This document shows, one piece after another, positions 9,148-20,893 of a DNA stretch of 64,000 nt (within the stretch, counting starts at the first letter, position 1; the number at the start of each line of letters is the position of its first letter). Location: contig JAZHRO010000013.1 in assembly GCA_037157565.1 (NCBI GenBank), positions 37,142,501 to 37,206,500 on the forward strand, read 5' to 3'. The translations under genes were made by a program, and so were the position numbers. This DNA comes from Thalassia testudinum. Lineage: Eukaryota > Streptophyta > Magnoliopsida > Alismatales > Hydrocharitaceae. A model generated the notes under the pieces. The model saw nothing but the letters and a program-made list of their open reading frames with translations. It was not told where the DNA came from and did no database searches.

Positions 9148-10519
9148 TGTTACGACCCGATTCCCGAATCCCTACGAGACACGAGAATCGGATCGACTCG
9201 ACTGATCCCAAGACCCAGTCGTCCAATGACTAAGTAACCAAAAGAGAAGTAAAATAAACCACATTCACCATGTATATAACTAGCAGTAACAAAAGTACAG
9301 CAGTAAAGAAAAGAACTACTACAGTACACACCACCACAACAGTAGAGAAGTAAACAGGTACATAAACATGATTCTGACAATAAAAGAGTACAGTGGTAAT
9401 AGAAAATACTCACTACAACAGAAGCAAAGGTACAGTAGGTACTACACAAGTAAAACTACAGGGCACTACTAGGCCCAACACCCTCTGCAGCCGCCGGCTC
9501 TGGCTGCTCAACACCTACTCCTGAAAAGGTGACAAAGGTGACACATCAGCGAAACGCTGAGTAGAGTGGCAACCAAAAACTAAGAAAAACAGTAAGGTGG
9601 ACAAGTAGCTGTTATTTTTAATCTCTTTCTTTATTTTCCCATTTACTCATTCTTGGATTATTCCTCAGATCTTTCTCTTGAGTTCAAATGTTCCTCGTGG
9701 GAACGATCTTGATTGTAGTCTTTTCCGAAAAGTAGAAGTAGCACGTGGTGCTTTCCTGGCCGAGAGTCCCCCGTGGTGGTCCTACCCTCAGTCAACCACC
9801 CCAAGGTCACTGACAAACGTAACGGTGACTATGGCAAGTGCGATAAACGCACGGGTAGCTACCCTGCACTGGCACGCGGTCAGTTGTTTCCGTTAACGGG
9901 TGCGCCCCAAAGCACAGCACAGAACCAGTATAGGGCAGAGCCCTTTCAGTAACAGGGGTCCAGCCCCTCCACAGTAACCAAACAGGCGTCTTGCCCCTTC
10001 ACAGTCCGCGCACCCTCGCCTAATTACCCTGGTTGCCCAGTGGGCCTAACAAGTCGGTGTAGGAAGGCTGGCAGAACCCAGGGGCCCGTGGGGTGGCTAG
10101 TGCTCTCCCTACACTAGTAGCTCTCCCCGGTACTGTGTACGCGAGGGCCAAAAGTCAGTACAAAGTGGCCAGGCCTAACCCCAGGTCCCTAGGGCGGCTA
10201 GCTTCGCTCTACACTAAACAGAGGGACAGTCGCTCTCCTTGGTACTCCGTACTCAAAGGCCAGCTCACTTCCCCAATTCCATTCCATTCACCTCTCAGGA
10301 GCTCTACTCCTAATTCCCCGTAGGGTTCATGCTCATATTTCTTTAACTAAGACACTTTAGGTTTCATCCTTTAAGCTTCATATTCATATAGCCCATGTTC
10401 TCAACAGTTAATGTCCATTGATAAACAAGCAACTGTTATCCATTTACAGGCAATTTTCATTTTTCTTCCTACTTTTCCACGACTGCAATCTATATATTCA
10501 CGACATTCGTTTTGGTATT

Positions 10520-10715
10520 TCTGTTCATAGGATTCATGCCACACCCTAGGATCCATCATTCAATCTAGTTTTCCAGTCTTAGGATTCATGCCATATCCAA
10601 TGATCTATCATTCAATCTAGTTTTCCAGTCCTAGGATTCATGCCATACCCTAAGATCTATCATTCAATCTAGTTTTCCAGTTCTAGGATTCATGCAATAC
10701 CTTAGAATCTATTAA
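10520..10715 (+). repeat. 52-bp tandem repeat in Tek-A 3' LTR
   Basis: About 3.5 units containing TCTAGTTTTCCAGTCCTAGG and ATTCATGCCATACCC. The same array is at about 19985-20180, 45230-45385 and 55975-56130. Confidence 0.85.
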
Positions 10716-11397
10716 TTATTTCACAAGTGCATAATTTTTGATAAATAATTAAAGGGAGCCACTCTACCAGCAAAATCGAGAGTACTAGGGGCGTGATTGG
10801 CAAGCCCGCGCGCCTCCGCAACCCCTAGAGTCGCAACGGAACGGGCTCCTAACACAAGGATCAAACACAAGCAACTACTTAGAATAGGGTACAAATACTG
10901 TAAACAGGTAGAGGAACTAATTCTGAGAAGAACGAAACTTAAAACTCGGAAAACGGACTTCGAACGGACCCTAAACGGTCAAAAACGACAAGTCTACCCA
11001 AAATCAGATGTCTGGAACGTCTTCCAGACGTCTTAAACGATGGTTTAGGTCATACCTTCTCTCTGCGCGGTTCTTCAGACGTCCAGAATCCCGCTGAACC
11101 GTCTAGACATAGTTCCAGACGTCCGACTATCACTCCGGACGTCTGGAGACCCTCTCCACCGTCTGGTGCTGTGCCCAGACATCCGATCTGTGTGGGAGGG
11201 CATGCCCATGCGCCTTCTCGAATGAAACCTATAGGTGAACGCGATCGTCCTCAACATGAAATGAGGCAGAACCCATCAGCGGAACGACTGCATGGCCGTA
11301 CACGCGAAAGAAGAAGGAATGGAAAATATCGTACCTTTCAGACGTTTGGACCTTCCTCCAAACGTCTCCCGCGTCGTCCAGACGTGGGCCCAGACGT

Positions 11398-11426
11398 CTG
11401 ATTATGGGAAATTTTCCCAGAATCAG
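11398..11426 (-). repeat. Leader hairpin, Tek-A 3' LTR
   Basis: Arms CTGATTATGGGAAA and TTTCCCAGAATCAG (plus strand) with a one-base centre and one arm mismatch. In element sense it sits immediately before the first CAGACGTCTGG-like copy of the downstream block, about 290 bases after the TATA region. Confidence 0.8.
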
Positions 11427-11917
11427 GACCTACTCACCCTCTGCCTGCTGCGCACGGCCGTGCCACGCCGCGCTCTCTTGCTGCCTTAGCTGCAGCAATA
11501 CCTCCCCAGAACCACGCTCCCGCTGCACACCCACCAGTCAGCCCTGGCTGCTCCGGCGAGCTCACACTCTCGCGCTCTAACTCTCTCTCCTTCTCGCTGT
11601 AACTCCTCCCCGCACACACACGGCAGCAGCTGCTGCCCTCACCCTCTCACTCTCATGCTAACAGGAAGAAGAAGAAGAAGACAGTGGAGTGATGGTGAGG
11701 GAGAGGAGAGGGGAAGGTATTTGAAGGCACCGTGGGGGAGAGAGAGAGAAGAAAAGAGGGCGACAGTTCTGTCTGTACGCGCATGCGTGCAGACGCGAAA
11801 CCGTACGTCGAAAAAATTAATTTCCAGACGTCTGGGAAGGCTTCCATATGTCTGACCAGACGTTTGGACCAACTCCCAGACGTCTTAAAATACATTTGAT
11901 GCTGGGTCTTAATAGCA

Positions 11918-11952
11918 TAACAAACTCAAAGGAAGTTTCCTCCCCGAAACTT
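11918..11952 (-). other. Polypurine/3' end region of Tek-A
   Basis: In element sense AAGTTTC-GGGGAG-GAAACTT then CCTTTGAGTTTGTTAT abuts the LTR. The interrupted palindrome AGTTTC/GAAACT around a G run is shared with Tek-E (25798-25820) and Tek-I (about 46630-46650). Confidence 0.6.
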
Positions 11953-12029
11953 GCCCTAACTAGGGTGCGGAAAAGAACGATATATGCATAACAAACTCAA
12001 AGAAGACCGAAGCCGGTGCGAAAAGACGT

Positions 12030-12239
12030 ACCCTCAAAAAGCTCCGGGTACTGCTCCCGCATCGCCGCCTCAAGCTCCCAGGTAGCCTCCTCGTATCGCT
12101 GGCTCCTCCACAAAACCTTCACCAGGGGCACTTACTTCCGTTTCAGACTGCGGACGGCTCTATCGAGAATCTGCACTGGCCGCTCGTGGTAGGTCAGGTC
12201 GTCACCCACTTCGACGCTCTCGTGACTCAGGACGTGACT
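12030..12239 (-). pseudogene. Chromodomain-like tail of Tek-A integrase
   Basis: In element sense this encodes the end of integrase (VLSHESVEVGDDLTY-like), then a short basic linker and LWRSQRYEEATWELEAAMRE, ending in YPELF. This is the degenerate chromodomain of Tekay/Del chromoviruses, thought to guide integration to heterochromatin. A stop lies in the linker before it. Confidence 0.7.
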
Positions 12240-13139
12240 AGGATCGGCGACGTACTTCCTGAGGTTAGACACGTGGAACACGTCGTGCACACTAGAAAGC
12301 TAGGGAGGAAGGGCAAGCCTGTAAGCAACGGGTCCAACCCGCTCCAGGACCTCAAAGGGTCCCATGAACCTCGGCGCGAGCTTCCCTCTCACCCCAAACC
12401 GCTGTAGGCCCTTCATGGGTGAAACGCGAAGGAAGACGTGGTCCCCACCCTCAAACTGCACCTCTCTGCGTTTTCGATCTGCATAGCTCTTCTGTCTGCT
12501 CCGGACAGTGCGGAGTCGCCTGTGGATCTGCTCGTCTACCTCCTGACTCTGTTGGATCAGCCTAGGGCCAACCTCCCACTTGATCCCCACCTCAACCCAA
12601 CTCAAGGGTGCCGTACACCTCCGTCCATACAGAGCCCCGTAGGGTGCCATGCCGATGCTCGAGTGATAACTGTTATTATATGCAAACTCCGCCAGGGGCA
12701 AGTGCTCCTCCCAAGAGCCCCTCCAGTCCAATACACAAGCACGCAAAAGGTCCTCAAGTGTCTGTATCGTGCACTCAGACTGTCCATCCGTCTGGGGGTG
12801 GTATGCTGTACTTAACCTCAACCGCGTCCCCAGGGCCTTATGAAACTAAGCCCAAAACTAGGACGTAAAGCGGGTACCCCGGTCAGATACGATCTCCCAC
12901 GAAACTCCGTGTAGACGTACCACGTCGCGGATATACCTCTCTACCATCTGTGCTGGTCCTAAGGTGACTCGAATCGGCAAGAAACGTGCTGTCTTTGTCA
13001 ATCTGTTAATGATTACACAGACTGCGTCGTGTTTTCACTAGGTAACAGGCAAGCCCACCACCAAGTCCATGGTGATGCTCTCCCACTTCCACTCTAGCAT
13101 TGGAAGTGGCTGTAACGGCTCTGCAGGCCTCTGATGCTC
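12240..13139 (-). pseudogene. pol: Integrase core and C-terminus, Tek-A
   Basis: The clear open part is 12300-12821. It holds AYHPQTDGQSECTIQTLEDL with the catalytic Glu of the DDE triad, then AEFAYNNSYHSSIGMAPY and the GPY/F-type end [16 protein letters not shown]. The segment with the first two catalytic Asp residues (12822-13139) is broken by stops and frame changes but recognisable (VVGLPVT, DTRFTS). Product: strand-transfer integrase acting on the cDNA ends. It is inactive as read. The Tek-I copy (46700-47655) is the close relative; the two show independent lesions. Confidence 0.85.
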
Positions 13140-14089
13140 GGCCTTCACCTGCTGGCACACTAAACACTACTGTACAAATTCACCCACATCCCGCTTCATC
13201 CCCCTCCACCAAAAATCACGTCTCAAGTCATGGTACATCTTTGTGTTTCCGGGATGTATGGTGAATCTGGAACCGTGTGCCTCAGTCAGGGGCTCTCTCA
13301 ACAGCTCCTCGTCTCGGGGAACGCACAAACATCCCCTCATGTGCAGCACCTGATCTGTAAAAGAGAAGTCCCCAGGGTCTCCTAACAGTACTCTGTCACG
13401 TAAGGACTGCAAGTACGGGTCGGCCATCTGCCCTGTGATGATGCGATCTATCAGCTCTGGCCTCGTCTGTCGCGTCACAGTCACTGCCCCACAGTGCCCC
13501 AGTAACTCTAGGGGTCGCCAACTACCCATCTCCTCCAAGAGACTCCAACTCTGCACCTGTAAACTAGCCAAGTGTGCGGGCGCCTTCCGACTCAAGGCGT
13601 CAGCCACCACGTTGGCCTTTCCCGGGTGGTAGGAAATGCTACAGTCATAGTCCTTCAGGAGCTCCAACCAACGTCTCTGTCTCATGTTGAGCTCCTTCTG
13701 ATCAAACAGGTATCTGAGGCTCTGGTGATCTGTGAAAATCTCAAAGGTCTCACCATACAGGTAGTGCCTCCAGGTCTTCAGCGCGAAGACGACAGGTGCC
13801 AGCTCTAGGTCATGGGTAGGGTAGCTATTCTCATGGGGCTTCAGTTGCCGCGAAGCGTAAGCGACAACGTGACCCCTCTGCATGAGCACACCCCCTAACC
13901 CTGCAAAGAGGCATCCATGTATACAACGAACCCACCACTACTGTCTGGGATGGTGAGCACGGGAGTCAAAGTCAGCCTCTCCTTCAACTCCTGAAAACAC
14001 ACCTCACAGGCATCTGTCCAAGTAAAGGGCACATCCTTTCGGGTCTGCTATGTCATGGGACGTGCAATATGTGAGAAGCCCCTGATAAA
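13140..14089 (-). pseudogene. pol: RNase H and integrase zinc domain, Tek-A
   Basis: The main frame (13167-13889) carries RNase H motifs: [10 protein letters not shown], the DHQSLRYLF aspartate and [17 protein letters not shown], followed by the HHCC zinc domain of integrase ([17 protein letters not shown]). A stop lies just before the CLVC cysteine pair. At the N-terminal side the RNase H start ([10 protein letters not shown]) is in another frame, so a frameshift lies near 13890. The domain removes template RNA during reverse transcription. Confidence 0.85.
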
Positions 14090-15119
14090 CTACCTGTAGC
14101 AGCCTGCCAGTCCCAAGAAACTGCGAATCTCAGTAACCGTACGCGGTCTCTCCCACCTGAGCACTACCTCGACCTTGGCTGGGTCCACAGCCAAGCCATC
14201 CCCGGAGATCACATGACCTAAGAAGGTCACCTCCCTCAACCAGAACTCACACTTGCTGTATTTGGCGTATAGACTACGTCGTCTCAGTGTGTCCAAAACC
14301 ATCCGCAAGTGCTGTCCATGCTGCGTCTGATCTCGAGAATAGGTGACCACATCATCAATGAATACCACCACGAACTGGTCCAAGTACGGTCTAAACACCC
14401 GGTTCATCAAATCCATGAAGGCAGCAGGGGCATTGGTCAGCCCAAACGGCATGACCAGAAACTCGTAGTATCCGTACCGAGTGCAGAAAGCTGTCTTGGA
14501 GACGTCTGCCTCCTTGATCCTCAACTGGTGGTATCCAGATCTCAAGTCGATCTTAGAGAATACCGTGGCACCTCGCAGCTGGTCAAACAAGTCATCAATC
14601 CTCGGCAGCGGATACCTGTTCTCGACGGTGACCCTATTCAGCTGTCGGTAGTCCACACAAAGGCGTAGGGTACCATCCTTCTTCTTTACAAACAGTACCG
14701 AGGCTCCCTAGGGAGATGCACTGGGCCTCACAAAGCCCTTCTCCAAAAGATCCTGCAACTGAGACTTGAGCTCTCGCAGCTCAAGTGGTGCCATCCTGTA
14801 CGATGCTGTGGAGATGGGGCTGGTCCCCAGTACCAGTGAGATCTCAAACTTGATCTCACGCTCGGGCGGTAGTCCTAGCAATTCGTATGGGAACACGTTG
14901 GGGTACTCTCTGACCACCGGGATACTCTGGAAGTCTGCCACAGGGCTGAGCTCTGCCACCACACAAGCTAGGAAGCCCTCACACCCCTGGCTCAAAAGTC
15001 TCGCCGCTCGAAGTGCAGAAATGCACCTGAAGCCTCCATCCACTGGTTGCCCGTAGAACTCGAAAGAAGGCAACTCCGGTATGGAGAAGACGATCTTTCT
15101 CTCAAAGCAGTCCACTAAG
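14090..15119 (-). pseudogene. pol: Reverse transcriptase of Tek-A
   Basis: Two frames. The upstream one (14708 upward) has the protease-RT linker with EYPNVFPYELLGLPP and LLEKGFVRPSASP. It ends in a stop where W is expected before GAP. The downstream one (14090-14656, extending up to about 14704) has [37 protein letters not shown] and the catalytic FIDD box, then FLGHVIS and [10 protein letters not shown]. All palm motifs are present; only a few stops break it, so it is one of the best-preserved RT regions in the window. Confidence 0.9.
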
Positions 15120-15491
15120 GCGTGGTAAGCGGACAGCCAGTCCATCCCCAGAATTACGCCAAAGTTCGTCATCTGTATCATAATCAGGTCCGGGAAGGCT
15201 GTGTCCCCCAACACTGACCTCGCAACTCGTGTATACCTCCTCATCTACAAACAGCTGACCACTCGGACCTCTGATCACGAACGGATCCTCTAACAGCATA
15301 CAGTCCTACCCCAAACTAACCGCAAAACTGGCAGCGACAAACGAGTGCGTAGCACCGGAATCGAAAAGCGTGTAAACTAGTCTGCCGGAAACTGAAACCA
15401 TACCTACCACCACCGATCCAGAAGCTCTGGCATCCTTGTGTGTCAGGGCGTTGATACGCCCCTCAGCTCTAGGTGCGGATGAAGCAACCAC
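15120..15491 (-). pseudogene. pol: Aspartic protease of Tek-A
   Basis: Contains LFDSGATHSFVAASFA, the retroviral-type DSGA active site, and further on the ILGMDWLSAYHALVDC stretch that ends the domain. The frame changes near 15240-15300, where SLPGPDYDTDDE replaces the expected SLPVDLI. Cleaves the polyprotein in the family; broken here. Confidence 0.8.
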
Positions 15492-15639
15492 ACTATGCGT
15501 CGGACGGGCAGCTGTTGGCCGATACCCTCCCCGTGACTGCTGTTCTCCTCCTCGCGCCTAGAAACCGTGGCCTCCTGCTCGCCGTCCAGTGCTCGGTGCG
15601 GGAAGCATCTGCTGACCTCCAACCCTAGACGGGCAGTCC

Positions 15640-16701
15640 CTCCTAATGTGGCCCGGCTGGCTACACTGATGGGTTCCTGCTGTCGGTTGGGTGGGGGTCC
15701 GGTGCTAGCAGCTGGCCCCTGTCGAGGGGCCCCAAAGGCCACTAATGGCCCAGCAAAACGTGTCTCCTCTCTCGTCGGCCCTGTGAGAAGTCTGGCTAAT
15801 AGGGTCTCTTTCACCCGCTGTCAGTATCTCGCACGGACGGGTTGGTCTCTTCGTATGTCATAGCTGTCTCCACCACCCTCAAGAACGTAGGCAGGTTCAG
15901 GGGTTTGACATACCCCCGAATCGCAGGCCGGAGCCCCTCGGTGAACCTCCAAAGGTGCTCCTCCTCAGTGGCCACTTCTGTCGCTGCAAAGCAAGACAGC
16001 TCCAGGAAACGCGTGCGGTATGCGCTCACGGTCATCGTCCCCCAACGGAGAGTGTGGAACTCCCACCTCCTCTGGTCCTACCATGTCTGGGGAAAGTACT
16101 GCTCGCAGAAGAGGGTGACGAACCGGTCCCAAGTTGGCTCGTCCCTCTCCTGTCCCCTAACCACCCTCCACCACCTGTATGCCGTGCTCTCCAGCTGGTA
16201 CGTGGCAAAGGCCATGCGGCACTCCCCCAGGGGGCGAAGGGTGTCAAAAACCTTCTCGATCTGCTCGAGCCAGCCCTCCGCCTCGGTCGAGTCCTCATCC
16301 CCCTTGAAGGAGGGGGGCTTCAGCTTCCAGAACTATCCGAAAAGCTCAAAGTGGCGCTGAAGTGGAGATGCTGGTGCACCTCCAGGTAAAGAAACCTCGT
16401 GCTCGGAAGTGCCGGAGGAAGGTGGGGGCGGTGGAGGCCCATCCCCTCCCTCGCGTCCAGCGCCATGTCTATCGCGTGGTCCCACAGAAGACTCCCCCTC
16501 TGCAGCCCCAGGGAGAGGCTCTCGTGGCAGCGGGTGAAGCTCCTCTCGCACGATGTCCCGTATCAGCTGGGCAAGGTCCTGGGCCTGAATGCCCAGGAGC
16601 AATGGCTGGTCCACTGAGGCGTCGACCTCAACGCATCCACCCCTCCAACCTCGTCCTCGGCAGCGCCCGCAGCCCACCTCGCTAGTCCCGCGTCGAGGCA
16701 T
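15640..16701 (-). pseudogene. gag: Gag of Tek-A, with damaged zinc knuckle
   Basis: ATG at 16701 begins MPRRGTSEVGCGRCRGRG, followed by LIRDIVREELHP, a Pro/Gly-rich linker and ASPLQRHFELFG. The capsid-like Retrotrans_gag region (ATYQLES, RWWRVVRGQE, FLELSCFAATEVATEEE, WRFTEGLRPAIRGYV) runs to about 15811 with at least two stops. The nucleocapsid reads HQCSQPGHIRRDCP: the second Cys, His and last Cys of the CCHC knuckle remain, while the first Cys is lost to a local deletion. It forms the particle in the family. The start matches Tek-I (54467). Confidence 0.82.
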
Positions 16702-16783
16702 CTCCTACAAGGAGACGCAAACACAAAACAGAAAAACGTTAATACGAATCGATATCTAACGGACAAGCCTAAAAGCAAATGTC

Positions 16784-16788
16784 AAAAG
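16784..16788 (+). repeat. Target-site duplication AAAAG, left of solo Sirevirus LTR
   Basis: AAAAG here and at 18523-18527 flank the solo LTR exactly. Confidence 0.92.
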
Positions 16789-18522
16789 TGTTGGTGCTAG
16801 AGCACCACGATCATTTGTTTTGATGATAACAAAACACGTGTTATTTAACATTTGCAATTTGAGTCCTAGATTTCAGGTCAATTGCAAATGTGGACGTGTT
16901 TAGACGGAGTTCGAGCTCGCATCCAGGACGGATTGGAGGAGCTTGACGGAAAACAGAGGAAGTTCGCGTGGAGCGAAAGATTGAAGATGGAAGGAAATGA
17001 AGAATAGGATAGATTTCCTTCTTTTGTACTTGTTGTATTTTTTCATTTCTTTTGTTGCCCTTTATTTTCCTTAGAAAATTATGTTAAAGAGCCTCAAAGA
17101 ACCCTAACAGTAGTCCTAGGAACACCGGCACAACCCTAGGATACTTAGGTTTTCTGTAGAATACTTAGAAAACCAATATAGGGTTCAAACAGACTTTCCA
17201 GACGTCTAATTCCCAAATCAGACGTCTGATAATGTATTTTAAGACGTCTGACTGTTGTTTCAGACGTCTGATAACTGTTAGGCTGGACATAGTTAGTTCT
17301 GTCTGATGAAATCAGACGTCCAGACCTTAGACCAGACGTCTTAGGAGACGTCTGATGACTTTGCCAGACGTCCAATTAGTGGACCGTTGGCTAGCTTAGA
17401 AAACACTCAAGATTATGACCGTTAGAGCCTTATCAGACGTCCATAGGACTTTCCAGACATCTGATAAATGACCGTTTTGCCTCGGCTGACCCAAAATCTC
17501 TTTTCAGAGATTTTCTAGCCGTTGCAACGTTTGGAAATCAATTCCCACAGTAAAAGTAGGTTTCCAGACGTCCATACTTAGTTCCAGACGTCCTGTATGT
17601 CGTCTGATGGACTTGCACAAAAAGCCTGTTTAGATCTGATTCAAGTCAGGGAGAAACCCGCATAGAATCAGACGTCTTAAAGTGGCCTTCCAGACGTCTG
17701 ATGCCAGAGTTAGACGTCTGATGACCCTGTCAAATGCAATCATTGTCCTGATTTCGGCCTGATTCTCTTGGACTTTGTTCCCAACGGCTATGGAAGCTTT
17801 TCTAAGCATTCCAAAGCCTTCCTAAGGCCTCTATAAATAGAGGGGAGCCTTTACACACCTACATACACTAAGAGACACACAAAACACACAAGATATACAC
17901 CTAGAGAGACCAAGATACACTAAGATCAAGTATTTCCACTCTCTTGTGTCCAAGAAGCACTTGCTCTCTAAGCTCAAGTTCTACATCTTGAGAGCATCAT
18001 TCCCTTCGCGCACCCGCTCTCTCGCCGTTATCTACGAGAGCGACATTGCGCCGTTGCGTGGCTCACGCACCCACGTCATCGTCGACGCACTCCTTGCAAA
18101 GGGGAGTTTCCTAAATCCTATAGAAGCTTAGGTTTAAATTACTTTGTTGGCTCTATAGGTTTGTTGTTTTATTTTACCTTTGTAATTTGGTTGGGTATTC
18201 GCTTTGCGAATTTCCGTCTCCTTCGTGGGACAAAATCCTTCTCGTGGAGAGAAGGGGTTGAGGAACGCTACCCTCGTACTCGTAGCGTGGTTGTACTGAG
18301 GTTGAATCACCCTCGTTTTAAAGTGATTCATTTAGTGGATTTGATCAACTAGGTTGATCGGAAAATCCTAACTCGAGAGGGTTAGGTGGTGGTTTTCACC
18401 CGGTTTGGGTTTCCACCTAAAAATACCTGTGTACATTTTGTGATTGCTTATTTTTGTGATATTGCTTTATATATTCAATTCCGCAATTTTATTACGTAAC
18501 CCCTCCTGGTAGGGAACTTTCA
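16789..18522 (+). mobile_element. Solo Sirevirus LTR in Tek-A leader (1734 bp)
   Basis: Starts TGTTGGTGCTAGAGCACC, ends ACTTTCA, and has a 5-bp duplication AAAAG on both sides. It lies between the Tek-A primer site and its gag start. It carries the CAGACGTCTG-rich U3, two MSA boxes (17416-17426 minus, 17780-17790 plus) and CTATAAATAG at 17831-17840. It is the product of LTR-LTR recombination that removed a full element. Confidence 0.95.
17831..17840 (+). promoter_or_regulatory. TATA box of solo Sirevirus LTR
   Basis: CTATAAATAG followed by AGGGGAG, 40 bases after the CCCAACGGCTA box. It is intact, unlike the Sire-1 copy. Confidence 0.75.
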
Positions 18523-18609
18523 AAAAGATACGTTGTGGTGGCTACTCTAGTTACAGACACGTGAATTGGTTATTTTCCAACCAATTGGTTCGCTTCTCGG
18601 GATGACCTT

Positions 18610-18621
18610 GCTCTAATACCA
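18610..18621 (-). other. Primer-binding site of Tek-A
   Basis: On minus TGGTATTAGAGC, one mismatch from the initiator tRNA-Met complement, three bases from the 5' LTR end. Confidence 0.85.
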
Positions 18622-19984
18622 TCTTGTTACGACCCGATTGCCGAATCCCTACGAGACATGAGAATCGAACCGACTCGACTGATCCAAAGACCCAATCGAC
18701 CAAATAGTAAGTAACCAAAAGAGAAGTAAAATAAACCACATTCACCATGTATATAACTAGCAGTAACAAAAGTACAGCAGTAAAGAAAAGAACTACTACA
18801 GTACACACCACCACAACAGTAGAGAACTAAACAGGTACATAAACATGATGCTTACAATAAAAGAGTACAGTGGTAACAGAAAATACTCACTACAACAGAA
18901 GAAAAGGTACAGTAGGTACTACACAAGTAAAACTACTGGACTCTACTTGGCCCAACATCCTCTGCAGCCGCTGGCTCTGGCTGCTCAACACCTGGTCCTG
19001 AAAAGGTGACAAAGGTGACACGTCAACGAAACGCTAAGTAGAGTGGCAACCAAAAACTAAGAAAAACAGTAAGGTGGACAAGTAGCTGTTATTTTCAATC
19101 TCTTTCTTTATTTTCCCATTTACTCATTCTTGGATTATTCCTCAGATCTTTCTCTTGATCTCGAATGTTCCTCGTGGGAACGATCTTGATTGCAGTCTTT
19201 TCCGAAAAGTAGAAGTAGCACATGGTGCTCTCCTAGCCGGGAGAGTCCCCCGTGGTGGTCCTACCCACAATCAACCACCCCAAGGTCACTGACAAACATA
19301 ACGGTGACTACGGCACGCGCAATAAACTCACGGGTAGCTACCCCGCACTGGCACGCGGTCAGTCGTTTCCGTTAATGGTTGCGCCCCAAAGCACAGCACG
19401 GAACCAGTATAGGGCAAAGCCCTCTCAGTAACAGGGGTCCAGCCCCTCCACAGTAACCAAACAGGGGTCTTGCCCCTTCACAGTCCGCGCACCCTCGCCT
19501 AACTACCCTGGTTGCCCAGTGGGCCTAACAAGTCGGTGTAGGAAGGCTGGCAGAACCCAGGGGCCCATGGGGTGGCTAGTGCTCTCCCTACACTAGTAGC
19601 TCTCCCCGGTACTGTGTACGCGAGGGCCAAAAGCGGTCAGGCCTAACCCCGGATCTTTGGGGCGGCTAGCTCCGCTCTACACTAAAAAGGGGGACAATCG
19701 CTCTCCATGGTACTCCGTACTCAAGGGCCAGCTCACTTCCCCAATTCCATTCCATTCACCTCTCATGGCACTACTCCTAATTCCCCGTAGGGTTCATGCT
19801 CATATTTATTTAACTAAGCCACTTTAGGTTTCATCCTTTCAGCTTCATATTCATATAGCCCATGTTCTCAACAGTTAATGTCCATTCATAAACAAGCAAC
19901 TGTTATCCAATTACAGGCAATTTTCATTTTTCTTCCTACTTTTCCAACACTGCAATCTATATATTCACGACATTCGTTTTGGTG

Positions 19985-20180
19985 TTTCTGTTCCTAGGAT
20001 TCATGCCACACCCTAAGATCCATCATTCAATCTAGTTTTCTAGTCCTAGGATTCGTGTCATACCCTAGGATCTATCATTCAATCTAGTTTTCCAATCCTA
20101 GGACTCATTCCAAACCCTAATATCTATCATTCAATCTAGTTTTCCAGTTCTAGGATTCATGCAATACCTTAGAATCTACT
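19985..20180 (+). repeat. 52-bp tandem repeat in Tek-A 5' LTR
   Basis: Same unit as 10520-10715, with independent substitutions between units. Confidence 0.8.
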
Positions 20181-20864
20181 AACTATTTCACAAGTGCATA
20201 ATTTTTTATAAACAATTAAAGGAAGCCACTAAACCCGCAAAACCGGGAGTACTGGGGACGTGATCGGCAAGCCCGCGTACCTCCGCAACCCTCAGAGTCG
20301 CAACGGAACGGGGTCCTAACACAAGGATCAAACACAAGGAACTACACAGAACATGGTACAAATACTGTAAACAGGTAGAGGAACTAATTCTAAGTAGAAC
20401 GAAACTTGAAACGCGGAAAACAGACTTCGAACGGACCCTAAACGGTCAAAAACGACAAGTCTGCCCAAAATCAGACGTCTGGAACGTCTTCCAAACGTCT
20501 TAAACGATAGTTCAAGTCATACCTTCTCTCTGCGAGGTTCTTCAGACGTCCAAAATCCCGCTGAACCGTCTAGACTTACTTCCAGACGTCCGACTGTCAC
20601 TCCGGACGTCTGGAGACCCTCTCCACCGTCTGGTGCTATGCCCAGACATTCGATCTGTGTGGGAGGGCGTGCCCTTGCGCCTTCCCGAACGAAACCTGCA
20701 AGCGAACGCGACCGTCCTCAACACGAAATGAGGCAGAACCCATCGGCGGAACGACTGCATGGCCGTACATGTGAAAGAAGAAGGAATGGAAAATATCGCA
20801 CCTTTCAGACATCTGGACCTTCCTCCAGACGTCTCCCGCGTCGTCTGGACGTGGGTCCAGACGT

Positions 20865-20893
20865 CTGATTCTGGGAAATTTTCCCAGAATCAG
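20865..20893 (-). repeat. Leader hairpin, Tek-A 5' LTR
   Basis: Arms CTGATTCTGGGAAA and TTTCCCAGAATCAG are perfectly complementary around one central base. Compare the covarying Tek-I hairpins at 46066-46093 and 56814-56841. Confidence 0.85.

Larger units (their letters stand above)
9148..11917 (-). mobile_element. 3' LTR of Tek-A
   Basis: Lower end TGTTACGACCCGATTC. The upper end lies next to the GTTTGTTAT sequence that precedes the LTR in all Tekay copies here (a start at 11922 is also possible). It contains AGACGTC blocks near its 5' end (11824-11890) and again at 11000-11400, a CT-rich leader, a 29-base hairpin (11398-11426) and a 52-bp tandem repeat. The TATA position reads TTCAAATA on minus near 11717. 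Confidence 0.9.
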
